From assembly GCA_964496275.1 (NCBI GenBank), contig CAZBYL010000028.1, positions 1-31,682 on the forward strand: a stretch of DNA of 31,682 nucleotides. Reading direction: 5' to 3'. Origin of the DNA: CAZBYL01 sp964496275. Its GTDB lineage: Bacteria > Synergistota > Synergistia > Synergistales > Synergistaceae. Below, piece after piece: positions 23,872 to 31,682 of this stretch. Position 1 is the stretch's first letter, and each line of letters begins with the position of its first letter. The position numbers and the translations under genes were made by a program. The notes beneath the pieces were generated by a model that saw nothing but the letters and a program-made list of their open reading frames with translations, searched no databases and was not told the origin of the DNA.

Positions 23872-24354
23872 CTATCCTCTTAAAATATCGGCGGCTTCGG
23901 CCTCCGTAACGTTAATTAAATCATCGGGAGCGAGCTTGAAAAGCAGCCCTCTGTGCCCGGCATTCACCGTTATATAATCGTACAATATTGCTGTTTCATC
24001 GATAAAAACAGGATATTTCTTCTTTGTCCCCAAAGGAGAACAGCCGCCTCGCACATAACCTGTGAGTGCGTTGACCTCCTTTAAGTGAACAAGTTCCGCG
24101 CTTTTATTCCCGCTTGCCGCCGCAAGTTTCTTAAAATCAAGCTCGCGCCCCGCAGGCACACAGACCATCATAACGCCGTTTTTGTCGCCCCTCGCGCAAA
24201 GAGTTTTAAAAGTCTGCTCCTCGGGAACACCTGTCTTTGCCGCGGCATCCTCAGCCGAAAGAGCTTCCTCGTCTATCTCGTATTCCAGAAGTTCAAAAGG
24301 AACCCCAGAAGCTTCCATTATTCTCACCGCATTAGTTTTCTTAAGTGATGCCAT
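23872..24354 (-). CDS. ybaK: Cys-tRNA(Pro)/Cys-tRNA deacylase YbaK
   Basis: This is a YbaK/ProX-type trans-editing domain of 160 residues. It hydrolyses Cys-tRNA(Pro), a product of proline-tRNA synthetase mischarging, in the cytoplasm. Key features are the catalytic Lys50 in EQTFKTL, VCVPAGRELDFKKLA, GGCSPLGTKKKYPVFIDE, and the C-terminal INVTEAEAADI. I chose ATG 24354, with GGAGG seven to eight nt upstream; the frame to 24396 reads through that site and into the divergent promoter region. It is divergent from the RNase H gene. Confidence 0.93.
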   Translation of the reverse strand: MASLKKTNAVRIMEASGVPFELLEYEIDEEALSAEDAAAKTGVPEEQTFKTLCARGDKNGVMMVCVPAGRELDFKKLAAASGNKSAELVHLKEVNALTGYVRGGCSPLGTKKKYPVFIDETAILYDYITVNAGHRGLLFKLAPDDLINVTEAEAADILRG

Positions 24355-24422
24355 AGCTATACCTCCGACGCTTATTTGTGGTAAAGTATAGCTCATTGTG
24401 ACAACAAAGGAAGAGTGATTTT

Positions 24423-24815
24423 ATGAAAGGTTTTTTTGACGGAGCATCGAGAGGCAACCCGGGAACAGCGGGAGCCGGTGCGCTACTGGTTGACGAAAAC
24501 GGAGCCACAGTGTGGGAAACAGCAAGATTTCTGGGTACAAAGACAAATAACGAGGCGGAGTATACCGCTCTGATTCTGCTGCTGAAAGCAGCAAAGGAAC
24601 GCAGCATAACAAAACTTCAAATTTACGGGGACAGCAAACTCGTTGTGAGTCAGGTCTCAAAACAGTGGAAAATAAATCTGCCCCATCTGCGCGCTCTGGC
24701 TCAGGAGGCATGGGCACTGATGGAGGGAATGGACGTCTCTCTCGAATGGATTCCCCGCGAGAAAAACAAACTCGCAGATGCACTCTCAAACCAAGGGATA
24801 GACGGTGCAAAATAG
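24423..24815 (+). CDS. ribonuclease HI family protein
   Basis: This is a short (130-residue) RNase H fold that starts directly with the first catalytic strand, as in the archaeal and Bacillus-type RNase HI-like proteins. All four acidic residues are present: Asp6 (FFDGASRGNPG), Glu46 (NNEAEYTAL), Asp70 (IYGDSKLV) and Asp119 (NKLADALSN). It should degrade the RNA strand of RNA-DNA hybrids with Mg2+. GGAAGAG precedes the ATG. Its stop codon directly abuts the ATG of the following exporter gene (TAGATG). Confidence 0.9.
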   Translation: MKGFFDGASRGNPGTAGAGALLVDENGATVWETARFLGTKTNNEAEYTALILLLKAAKERSITKLQIYGDSKLVVSQVSKQWKINLPHLRALAQEAWALMEGMDVSLEWIPREKNKLADALSNQGIDGAK

Positions 24816-25760
24816 ATGACTCATCAGGATACGAACTCAAAAACGGAACGCCCCTCAAAGGGTATTATTATATTTGCATACCTTATGGTCTACCTTGTGT
24901 GGGGATCAACATACCTAGCCATAAGATTTTCTATTGAGACAATACCGCCCATCCTCTCCGGCGGCATAAGATTTTTATCGGCAGGCGCGCTTTTGCTTAC
25001 AATAAGAATGGTGCAGACGGGATACAGGACGACACTATCGGGATGGAAACACGCCTTCGCGGCGGGACTTCTTCCCTTTGCCTTCACATACGGAATTATC
25101 ACCACGGCAGAAACGGTGATACCTTCTTCCATAGCCGCGCTGCTTGTATCCATCGAACCTTTATGGTTCTGCATTGTAGGCTGGCTTGTCTTTAAGGGAA
25201 GAAAGCCCGCAAGACACCACTATATAGGCATAGTTTTCGGCTTCTTGGGCGTTCTGGTGCTTGTCGCAGGAGACCCCAAAGCTGACTTTACTTTAAAATC
25301 TGAATACACCTTTTGGATAATAATGCTGATAATATGCAGTCTGTCATGGGTGTTCGGAGCGTTTATATCAAAAAGCCCCAAGGTACACACCGACGCTTTT
25401 ATGTCTTCAGGTATGCAGATGCTCTGCGGCGGAAGCGTCATGCTTGCTTCGCAATACGTAGTCTCTTTCTTCACGGGAAATTACCCTCATATAGGAACAT
25501 TTTCGGTGCTGTCGGCGGCTTCTCTGATATACCTCATAACCTTCGGCTCACTTGTGGGCTACACCTCTTTTCTCTGGTTAATGAGGGTCGAACCTGCAAA
25601 CAGAGTATCTACCCACGCATTTGTAAATCCAATAGTTGCGGTACTGCTTGGCTGGCTCGTGGGCGGAGAGGAACTTCACGCAAGCATGTTCATAGCGGGA
25701 CCATTGATAATCATTTCCGTAATACTCATGATATGGGAACCTAAAAGATTGAGTCAGTAA
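24816..25760 (+). CDS. EamA/DMT-superfamily exporter
   Basis: A polar N-terminus of about 17 residues is followed by ten hydrophobic spans in two EamA repeats. The first starts with the characteristic YLVWGSTYLAIRFSIETIPP (31-50 approx.), and the second half ends in LGWLVGGEELHASMFIAGP. The WGSTY signature places it with the YedA/RhaT-like amino-acid and metabolite exporters. Length 314 is typical. Translation is probably coupled to the RNase H gene, because the ATG follows that stop immediately and no clear ribosome binding site is seen. The substrate is unknown. Confidence 0.9.
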   Translation: MTHQDTNSKTERPSKGIIIFAYLMVYLVWGSTYLAIRFSIETIPPILSGGIRFLSAGALLLTIRMVQTGYRTTLSGWKHAFAAGLLPFAFTYGIITTAETVIPSSIAALLVSIEPLWFCIVGWLVFKGRKPARHHYIGIVFGFLGVLVLVAGDPKADFTLKSEYTFWIIMLIICSLSWVFGAFISKSPKVHTDAFMSSGMQMLCGGSVMLASQYVVSFFTGNYPHIGTFSVLSAASLIYLITFGSLVGYTSFLWLMRVEPANRVSTHAFVNPIVAVLLGWLVGGEELHASMFIAGPLIIISVILMIWEPKRLSQ

Positions 25761-25788
25761 CAGCGAGTGTCTTTTGCAGACATTAAAA

Positions 25789-25842
25789 AGCCCCTTTACG
25801 AACAGGGTTTGCATTTCCCTGTAAGCAAAGGGGCTTGGCTTT
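25789..25842. terminator. bidirectional terminator
   Basis: AGCCCCTTT (25789-25797) pairs with AAAGGGGCT (25827-25835), and inside it ACAGGG pairs with CCCTGT across a 4x4 internal loop. Minus-strand reading ends in TTTTTAATG, plus-strand reading in TTGGCTTTT. It lies between the convergent EamA and TolC genes and can serve both. Confidence 0.88.
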
Positions 25843-25944
25843 TGTGCCGTTCACGTCAAGCACGATAAAAAATCGGCTTTGAGCACACAGTTTGCTATAG
25901 AAAATACGCTGACTTTGTGGAAAAGTTTGGGTTCAAAAGCAATT

Positions 25945-27270
25945 TTACTGCTTGCCTATCGCAAAAAGCAGGTTTGCCCTTGCCGTTTCTATATCATAGA
26001 GGGAATCTACAAGTTCCGTTTTGCTGTTTGTCAAGGAGAGCCTTGCATCCAGCATATCGAGATTGGTTCCCACGTTGGCGTCATATCTCTTGACCGCAAT
26101 CCTATAATCTTCTTCCGCTTCGGCAAGGCGGCGCTGCGCCACTACAAGCCGGCTTTCGGCAGATTTCAGATTAAGTTCGGCCTGAGTCGCTTCCATCTTC
26201 ACAACGTTTTTCATATCATCGACCATAAAGAGAAGTTCCTTTGCCTTGGATTTGGCCTGTCTGGTTCTTGCGGAAATCTCGCCGTTGTCAAAAATTGTCC
26301 AATAAGCGGCAAGCCCGAGCCTCCACTCTCCATTCTCGTTCGGGAAGAACTCGTTATCCACATTCGTAAGAGCGCCGACAGCCATGATCTGGGGCAAAAG
26401 CTGCCCTTGGGCGGCACGTGCAACTCTATCCGCCTGTTTGGAAAGCAGAGAGTACATTCTTATCTCCGCTCTGTTTTCCAAAGCGACTGTTTGCACATCG
26501 GGTGAAATCTCATACAGGGGCGCTTTCGCAGGCAGGGATCTGCGCGGCGTCTCAAGCTCCTTTTTATCAAGAGAGACACCTACGGCACGTTCCAAAGCCG
26601 GTATGGAGAGAGCTGCGGCATTCTGAGCACGTATAAGATTCATTTCCGATTCGGCAACGGCAACCTTCGTGCGTAAGACATCCCCCTTTGCAGCTACTCC
26701 CGCCTTAAAGAGCTTTTCCGCACGAACCAGATGATTTTTAGAGAGAGTCAAAGCCTCTTTCGCGACAAGCTCCTTCTCTTCGGCACGGCGCAGCCCATAG
26801 TACGCAACGCGCACTGAGTTTGCCACACTTTGCAAAACTCGTGACTCCTCCGCGGCAGCCGCATCCCTGGCAAGAACGGCGGCCTGCTTATTGGCGTAGA
26901 GTGAACCTCCCGCATAGACAGTCTGCACAAATCCCGCCGCTGCGGCATAAGTATTGCGGAACCCTGCCGGCACAACCCCCAGCATGGAACCTGTCAACGG
27001 ATTCACTGCGGGAAGAAGAGGGTCGTTCTCGGCCCAGATTGCGGCTGTCGCTACGCCGATCTTGGGTCCGAACTTCGCCTTTGCCTCCGATATCGCGGCT
27101 TCGGCACGAGCCGTGCGCGCTCCTGCGGCAGCAACAATAGGGCTGCTCTCAGCGGCGCGGCTTACAAGCGAGGCAAGAACGGGATCCGCATCCTCAAAAG
27201 CAAAAGCGGGGAGAGCAGCCGACAGCAGCAGCGCCGTACCCAGTAATATTTTCATACTCTTTTTCAACAT
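25945..27270 (-). CDS. TolC-family outer-membrane efflux protein
   Basis: This is an outer-membrane channel protein of about 441 residues with a signal peptide: basic MLKKSMK, a hydrophobic core, and a likely cut after AFA at about residue 25. Two repeated helical hairpin regions of the OEP type follow, rich in Ala, Glu and Lys (for example around ARAEAAISEAKAKFGPKIG and the C-terminal VAQRRLAEAEEDYRIAVKRY). It should trimerise and form the exit duct for the exporter encoded upstream. I chose ATG 27270, with GGGAGG seven nt upstream; the ATG at 27291 overlaps the permease stop but has a weak site. Its presence shows a diderm cell. Confidence 0.92.
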   Translation of the reverse strand: MLKKSMKILLGTALLLSAALPAFAFEDADPVLASLVSRAAESSPIVAAAGARTARAEAAISEAKAKFGPKIGVATAAIWAENDPLLPAVNPLTGSMLGVVPAGFRNTYAAAAGFVQTVYAGGSLYANKQAAVLARDAAAAEESRVLQSVANSVRVAYYGLRRAEEKELVAKEALTLSKNHLVRAEKLFKAGVAAKGDVLRTKVAVAESEMNLIRAQNAAALSIPALERAVGVSLDKKELETPRRSLPAKAPLYEISPDVQTVALENRAEIRMYSLLSKQADRVARAAQGQLLPQIMAVGALTNVDNEFFPNENGEWRLGLAAYWTIFDNGEISARTRQAKSKAKELLFMVDDMKNVVKMEATQAELNLKSAESRLVVAQRRLAEAEEDYRIAVKRYDANVGTNLDMLDARLSLTNSKTELVDSLYDIETARANLLFAIGKQ

Positions 27271-27287
27271 CAGAATTCCTCCCGGCA

Positions 27288-28421
27288 TCATGGAACAAAT
27301 CTCTTTTTAAACATAATTATGCTGCTTGAGAACATAACGGCAATATATGCGCAAAGCGCAAGCGCGTCTTTCCACACATACTCCATTCCGCCGCCCTTCA
27401 GTATAATCTGGCGTGACAGGCGTATGTAATATGTTATCGGGAAACATTCGCCGAGGTAACGGAATCCGGCGGGCATCGCCTCTATCGGAAAGACAAAGCC
27501 CGAAAGCAGTATGCTGGGCAGCAATATAAATATTGACATCTGAAGCGCCTGCATCTGGTTTTGAGCAAAGGTGGAGATCATTATGCCGAGCGAAAGGTTC
27601 GCCACAACATAGAAGAACGTGAGAAAGAAAAAGAGTGCCACGCTGCCCAAAAACGGCATTCCGAATATAAATATACCTACTAAAATTGCGACTATGGCTT
27701 GTATATATCCTATCAATATGTATGGAAGTATTTTGCTCAAAAGCAGCTCCCAAGTTCTCATAGGAGTGACAAGAAGCTGTTCCAGCGTTCCCTGTTCGCT
27801 CTCTCGGACTATGGCCATTGCCATCATTGTTATGAGAGTGAGGGTCAAGAGAAGCCCCATTATGCCCGGCACTATGTACCAAGAAGTGATAAAGTCCGGG
27901 TTGTACCATGGTCTGATTCTCATATCCACCATTTGCGGAGGAACTCTCATTCCCATGCTCCTGAATTTTCCCTCAAGCAGTTCCTGTGATTTCAGCATCC
28001 CGAGAGTCTGAGCCGCCGCGAGCGCGGAAGATGCGCTCATATTGTCCGTAGCGTCCACCAACACCTGAACCTGAGCCTGACGTCCGCTTCTGAGCCTTGA
28101 GGCATAGTCCGGCGGGAAAACAAGCGCGACCTTCACCTTGCCCGATTCAACCGCCCTATTGACCTCCGATATATTTTTTGCGTACAGCTTTATGTCGAAG
28201 TAATTACTTGACGTAAAGCTCGTTATCATCTCTCGGCTCTCCTGCGTCCGAGAACGGTCGAGAACAGCGGTAGCAAGGTGCTTGACGTCAGTGTTTATGG
28301 CAAAACCAAAGATCAAAAGCTGCGCCACCGGCATGAAAATTATAATGGCGAGGGTTATTCTGTCCCTGAGCACCTGAATAAACTCTTTCTTTACAAGAGC
28401 CTGAAGTCTTCCGAATTCCAT
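27288..28421 (-). CDS. ABC-2 type exporter permease
   Basis: This is an ABC2_membrane_3-type permease resembling YhhJ/YbhR, about 377 residues. It has an N-terminal cytoplasmic helix (VKKEFIQVLRDR), TM1 at about 24-42, a large periplasmic domain (about 45-175), and five further spans in the C-terminal half, including a SEQGTLEQLLVTPMR coupling segment. I favour ATG 28421, since AGAGGG lies six nt upstream; the ATG at 28427 overlaps the ATPase stop. It is the only permease in the operon, so it would act as a homodimer with the two different ATPases. Confidence 0.92.
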   Translation of the reverse strand: MEFGRLQALVKKEFIQVLRDRITLAIIIFMPVAQLLIFGFAINTDVKHLATAVLDRSRTQESREMITSFTSSNYFDIKLYAKNISEVNRAVESGKVKVALVFPPDYASRLRSGRQAQVQVLVDATDNMSASSALAAAQTLGMLKSQELLEGKFRSMGMRVPPQMVDMRIRPWYNPDFITSWYIVPGIMGLLLTLTLITMMAMAIVRESEQGTLEQLLVTPMRTWELLLSKILPYILIGYIQAIVAILVGIFIFGMPFLGSVALFFFLTFFYVVANLSLGIMISTFAQNQMQALQMSIFILLPSILLSGFVFPIEAMPAGFRYLGECFPITYYIRLSRQIILKGGGMEYVWKDALALCAYIAVMFSSSIIMFKKRFVP

Positions 28422-28423
28422 TA

Positions 28424-29416
28424 TCATCCCTCTTTTGCGGCGGAAGTTTTTATCTTTACAGAGCTCTGCCCTGTGCCCGAAACCCTGCCGTCCTTCATTT
28501 CCTTGCCTGACTCTTCCTTGACCAAATAGGCGAAAACGTCCTCCATAGACGGAGTTATCTCCGTTATCTTTGTGTCTTTTAAAATACTCTCGCCCATTAT
28601 ATTTTTGTCCCGCCCGACAATAACATGCAGCCTTTCTCCGTGGAAATAGGAGTCGATGGTATCCCCTATCGCCCCGTTCTGTATGTCGGCAAGAAGCTCC
28701 ATACCATGCAAAGCTTCAATTTCATAAAGTCTGCCGGGAATAATCTTTTTTAAGCTCTGCGGGCTGTCGTTTGCGATAAGGGCGCCGAAGTATATGAAGG
28801 CAACCTTGTCACAATGCTCCGCTTCGTCCATAAAATGTGTCGTCACCATCACCGTCGTGCCGCCATCCGCAAGGTCATATATAATGTCCCAAAAGAGACG
28901 GCGCGCCTTCGGGTCAACTCCGCTCGTCGGCTCATCGAGGAAAAGCATCTTGGGTCTGTGGAGAATGGAACAGCCCAACGCAAGCCTCTGACGCCAACCG
29001 CCCGACAGAACACCGGTACGCTCGTCCTCTCGCCCCTCAAGCCCCGCTAGGGCGAGCATCTGGTCTATACGCTTCTTTTTTTCCGCGCCTTTCAGCCCGT
29101 ACAGTCCCGAATAAAAGTTGAGATTCTCCATAACAGTCATCTCGGGGTACAGGCTGAACTTCTGTGACATATAGCCCACGTCGCTCTTCAGTTTCTGCCC
29201 TTCGCTGGCAAGATTCTTTCCGAGTACAAGCCCCACTCCCGAAGTCGGAGCGAGCAGTCCGCAAAGCATCCTTATCGTTGTGGATTTTCCTGAGCCGTTT
29301 GGGCCCAGAAAGCCGTACACGGAGCCCTCTTCTATCTGCATCGTGATATGGTCCACGGCTGTAAAATCACCGAATTTTCGCGTAAGCTCACGAGTCTCTA
29401 CAACTATATTGCTCAT
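28424..29416 (-). CDS. ABC transporter ATP-binding protein (second ATPase)
   Basis: This is a nucleotide-binding subunit, 330 residues: Walker A GPNGSGKST at 38-46, Q-loop at YMSQKFSLYPEM (about 82-93), signature LSGGWRQ at 137-143, and Walker B MLFLDEP with D-loop SGVDP at 157-168. A C-terminal extension of about 110 residues follows the H-loop (TTHFMDEA). It overlaps the preceding ATPase gene by ATGA, and a GGGAGG sits about 12 nt before the ATG. It corresponds to one half of the fused ATPase YbhF/RbbA-like proteins and powers the downstream permease. Confidence 0.93.
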   Translation of the reverse strand: MSNIVVETRELTRKFGDFTAVDHITMQIEEGSVYGFLGPNGSGKSTTIRMLCGLLAPTSGVGLVLGKNLASEGQKLKSDVGYMSQKFSLYPEMTVMENLNFYSGLYGLKGAEKKKRIDQMLALAGLEGREDERTGVLSGGWRQRLALGCSILHRPKMLFLDEPTSGVDPKARRLFWDIIYDLADGGTTVMVTTHFMDEAEHCDKVAFIYFGALIANDSPQSLKKIIPGRLYEIEALHGMELLADIQNGAIGDTIDSYFHGERLHVIVGRDKNIMGESILKDTKITEITPSMEDVFAYLVKEESGKEMKDGRVSGTGQSSVKIKTSAAKEG

Positions 29417-30342
29417 CGGTGAGTATCGCCTCCCGCAAAGGAAACAAAAAGATCTTCCAAACCAGGTCTTATCTCAAACATATCGGGGATAGACTTACCT
29501 AGACGCTCCGCCTCGCTCTTTATCGAACTCACTGCCCCGTTCACATCATCCACTACAATGTGGTATGTGGAGCCGAAAAGGTTCGCATCGGTAACGTGCG
29601 CACACTTCATAAGCCACACTTTGGCGCGCCTTTCGTCCAAATCAAGTTCAAGTATGCGGCTTTTGTATCTGCCAAGAAGTTCGCCTGACGTTCCGACATC
29701 AAGTATCCTTCCGCCGTTTATAAACATCTTTCTGGTGCAGAGCTCTGCCTCGTCCATATAGGGAGTGGATACCACAATTGTAAGCCCTTCCAAATTAAGC
29801 TCGTAGAGCATCGCCCAAAATTCGCGGCGCGCCACAGGGTCTACACCTGTGGTCGGTTCGTCAAGGAAAAGTATCTGCGGAGTGTGGAGCAAACCGGTCG
29901 CAAGAGCAAGCTTCTGCTTCATGCCGCCGGAGAGCTTGCCGACAAATCTATCTCGGAAAGGCAGCAGTCCCGTGCGCTGCAAAACCTCCTTGCCGCGCGC
30001 AAGAGCTTTGTCCTTTGGAGTCCCGTACAGAGAACCGAAGAGGACAATATTCTCGTCAACCGTCATATCCGTATACAGGCTGAAAAGCTGCGGCACATAA
30101 CCGGCATGTATGCGCGCCTTTCGCCTGTTTACGTCAGAAAGCAGCCTGCACTCGCCGCTGTCAGGGTTTGTTATGCCCATCGCAATACGAATAAGAGTCG
30201 TCTTTCCCGCGCCGTCCGGACCTATAAACCCGAAAATCTCTCCCTTTCGTATCTCAAGGTTTACACCGGAAAGTGCGTGAATTTTACCGAAACTCTTACT
30301 CACATTGCTGTATGAGAGGCAAATATCTCTCTCTTCCGTCAT
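29413..30342 (-). CDS. ABC transporter ATP-binding protein (first ATPase)
   Basis: This is a nucleotide-binding subunit, 309 residues: Walker A GPDGAGKTT at 41-49, Q-loop YVPQLFSLYTDM at about 82-93, signature LSGGMKQ at 137-143, and Walker B ILFLDEP with TGVDP at 157-168. The H-loop position is unusual: the family's THYMDEA is STPYMDEA here, so the switch His is replaced by Pro, while the second ATPase has THFMDEA. The pair would then form an asymmetric dimer. It overlaps hlyD by ATGA with a poor ribosome binding site, so it is probably coupled. Confidence 0.92.
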   Translation of the reverse strand: MTEERDICLSYSNVSKSFGKIHALSGVNLEIRKGEIFGFIGPDGAGKTTLIRIAMGITNPDSGECRLLSDVNRRKARIHAGYVPQLFSLYTDMTVDENIVLFGSLYGTPKDKALARGKEVLQRTGLLPFRDRFVGKLSGGMKQKLALATGLLHTPQILFLDEPTTGVDPVARREFWAMLYELNLEGLTIVVSTPYMDEAELCTRKMFINGGRILDVGTSGELLGRYKSRILELDLDERRAKVWLMKCAHVTDANLFGSTYHIVVDDVNGAVSSIKSEAERLGKSIPDMFEIRPGLEDLFVSFAGGDTHR

Positions 30343-31334
30343 AGGATGGTTACGTCTGCGGGCATACCCGGCTTTAATATGCCTTCGTTATTCTCGACGG
30401 AAATCTTTATCCAAAACACCATGTTGGCCCGCTCTTTCTGAGTGAGGGACAGACGCGGATTATATTCGGCCTGCTCGTTCACTTCCGAAACCGTTGCGTT
30501 AAAGACCCTGTCGGGATAAGCGTCTATACGCACCTCAGCCCCGCCTCCGAGCTTCACGAGACCAAGCTGCGTCGAGGGAATATAAATCTTCACCCAGCAG
30601 TCGTCCATCTTGCCGAGAGTCGCAATCGGCGCTCCCGGCGCAACGACGTCGCCCGGCTCATAATTTTTTGTAAGAATGGTTCCGTCGGACGGAGAGCGAA
30701 ATTCCTTATAGCCGACAAGTGTTTCGGCGCGCAGCAAAGCCGCCTCGGCACGCTTCACATTCGCCTTTGCGGCATCAAGCTGCTCCGGTCTGGCTCCGTT
30801 TTGCAAAAGAGCGAGAGTGTCGAGAGCCATATTCATCGCATTGCGCTTCGCCTCCGCATTCTCGCCGTACAGCTCCGCCTCGCGCACAGAAACTACACCA
30901 TCCGCCGCAAGCCCTTTAAACCTCTTGCTGTCGCGCAAAGCCTGTTCATACTGCGTTCTGCGAAGAGCGACTTCCGCCTTTGCTTTGGACACATCTTCGC
31001 GGCGAAAACCGTTTTGCAGTTCAAGAAGCTGCTGATGCGCCGCCGCAAGAGCGGCACGCGCCATATCTGCTTCGTGGTCGGCTCCGTCAAGGGACATTCG
31101 TGCTATCAAATCCCCCTGCTTAATCTTGTCTGCCTCCTGAATCGGAAGTTCGATAATACGCCCGCCCGCCTGCGGTGCAAGCTGAACCTCTGTCACCTCC
31201 ACCGTGCCTGAGGACTTAACGCGCGTGTCCTTGTGTGTACGGCTCTGATAAAAATACGCACCAAACCCGACTGACACAAAGACCAAAATCACGAGCCAAA
31301 TTTTTTTGCTCTTTAATAAACTTGCTATCACCAT
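30339..31334 (-). CDS. HlyD-family periplasmic adaptor protein
   Basis: This is a membrane fusion protein of 331 residues: one N-terminal membrane anchor at about 11-28, a biotinyl-lipoyl half (VQLAPQAGGRIIELPIQEADKIK), a long alpha-hairpin (about 85-205, rich in Ala, Glu, Arg and Leu), then the second lipoyl half (FRSPSDGTI) and a beta-barrel (VKIYIPSTQLGLVKLGG). It links the inner-membrane ABC permease to TolC, as YbhG/YhiI do. GGGAGG lies eight nt before the ATG. It is the first gene of a five-gene operon (hlyD, two ATPases, permease, tolC), which likely exports a drug-like or toxic compound. Confidence 0.93.
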   Translation of the reverse strand: MVIASLLKSKKIWLVILVFVSVGFGAYFYQSRTHKDTRVKSSGTVEVTEVQLAPQAGGRIIELPIQEADKIKQGDLIARMSLDGADHEADMARAALAAAHQQLLELQNGFRREDVSKAKAEVALRRTQYEQALRDSKRFKGLAADGVVSVREAELYGENAEAKRNAMNMALDTLALLQNGARPEQLDAAKANVKRAEAALLRAETLVGYKEFRSPSDGTILTKNYEPGDVVAPGAPIATLGKMDDCWVKIYIPSTQLGLVKLGGGAEVRIDAYPDRVFNATVSEVNEQAEYNPRLSLTQKERANMVFWIKISVENNEGILKPGMPADVTIL

Positions 31335-31682
31335 AAAAACATCCTCCCATTTTGGGGAAACTCAACTGTATATCTGGTATTTTCGCACTACAGACTACAT
31401 TCAGGTTCGTAATATTTGCTTAAAAACAGATAAAAACGAATTCTATCCCTGCAGCAAACAAAATTTTAACACCTCTTGTTTTTTTATGACATATATGATA
31501 AAAAGACAGTAGTGATAGCGAATGTAAGGAGGGTAGTTCTGTTTTAGTCTATCATCACAAACTATTTCAAGCATTTTTGCAAACAACAGAGACCCTGTGA
31601 TATAAGGCCATACGGACAGCCGGGTCGAATGCCGAACTAGCGATTGTGATATCGTGTTGATGAGCATAAGCTCAAATTTTTT
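31335..31682. other. upstream region of the exporter operon
   Basis: AT-rich 31335-31500 should hold the operon promoter, but no good -35/-10 pair stands out; TATACA and TATTAC hexamers occur on the minus strand without clear partners. From about 31500 to the end the sequence is less AT-rich. A minus-strand frame stays open from the window edge to a TAG at 31443 (at least 75 codons), and a plus-strand TAAGGAGGG at 31525-31533 is not followed by a start codon. I do not recognise a product; it could be the end of a gene or a remnant. Confidence 0.3.

Overview
The window reads as ordinary chromosome of an anaerobic, diderm, amino-acid-using bacterium. My best guess is Synergistota, inferred from the mix of an outer-membrane TolC-type exporter, Gram-positive-like strong Shine-Dalgarno sites (GGAGG/GGGAGG) and many peptide, amino-acid and Na+-linked functions; no search was run. 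Base composition is close to balanced, with AT-rich intergenic gaps. I see 28 protein genes, no complete RNA gene, no CRISPR and no intact mobile element.

Layout. (1) 1-318: a strong leftward promoter firing off the window into a GC-rich, hairpin-forming transcript, an AT-rich stretch, and a long near-perfect hairpin behind recA. (2) 319-5366, leftward: an asparaginase-fold protein that has lost its catalytic residues, then rimO, pgpA, pncC, thpR and recA, tightly packed with 4-bp ATGA overlaps. (3) 5600-7184, rightward: a DedA-family membrane protein and a CorA-type metal channel. (4) 7306-13312, leftward: pepA, a YtcJ-like amidohydrolase, recD2 and a chloramphenicol-acetyltransferase-like gene coupled to recD2. 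(5) 13455-15808, rightward: a FAD oxidoreductase with a cysteine cluster and a two-pore-helix-type K+ channel. (6) 15879-19818, leftward: three transporters (NSS/SNF symporter, EamA exporter, NhaC-like Na+/H+ antiporter), each apparently with its own promoter. (7) 20087-23556, leftward: homoserine dehydrogenase plus an ornithine-racemase-like PLP enzyme behind a lac-operator-like palindrome, and an OFA-type MFS transporter behind a long leader that ends in a terminator-like hairpin. (8) ybaK (leftward), divergent from an RNase H plus EamA exporter pair (rightward). (9) 25945-31334, leftward: a five-gene tripartite exporter (HlyD, two ABC ATPases, one ABC-2 permease, TolC).

Functional theme. 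Peptide and amino-acid breakdown (leucyl aminopeptidase, amidohydrolase, racemase, homoserine dehydrogenase) sits among Na+-coupled symport, Na+/H+ antiport and amino-acid or metabolite export. DNA maintenance (recA, recD2, RNase H) and translation quality control (rimO, ybaK) are interspersed. The items most worth following are the pseudo-asparaginase leading the recA operon, the candidate attenuator in front of the MFS gene, and the operator-like palindrome in front of the homoserine dehydrogenase/racemase pair.
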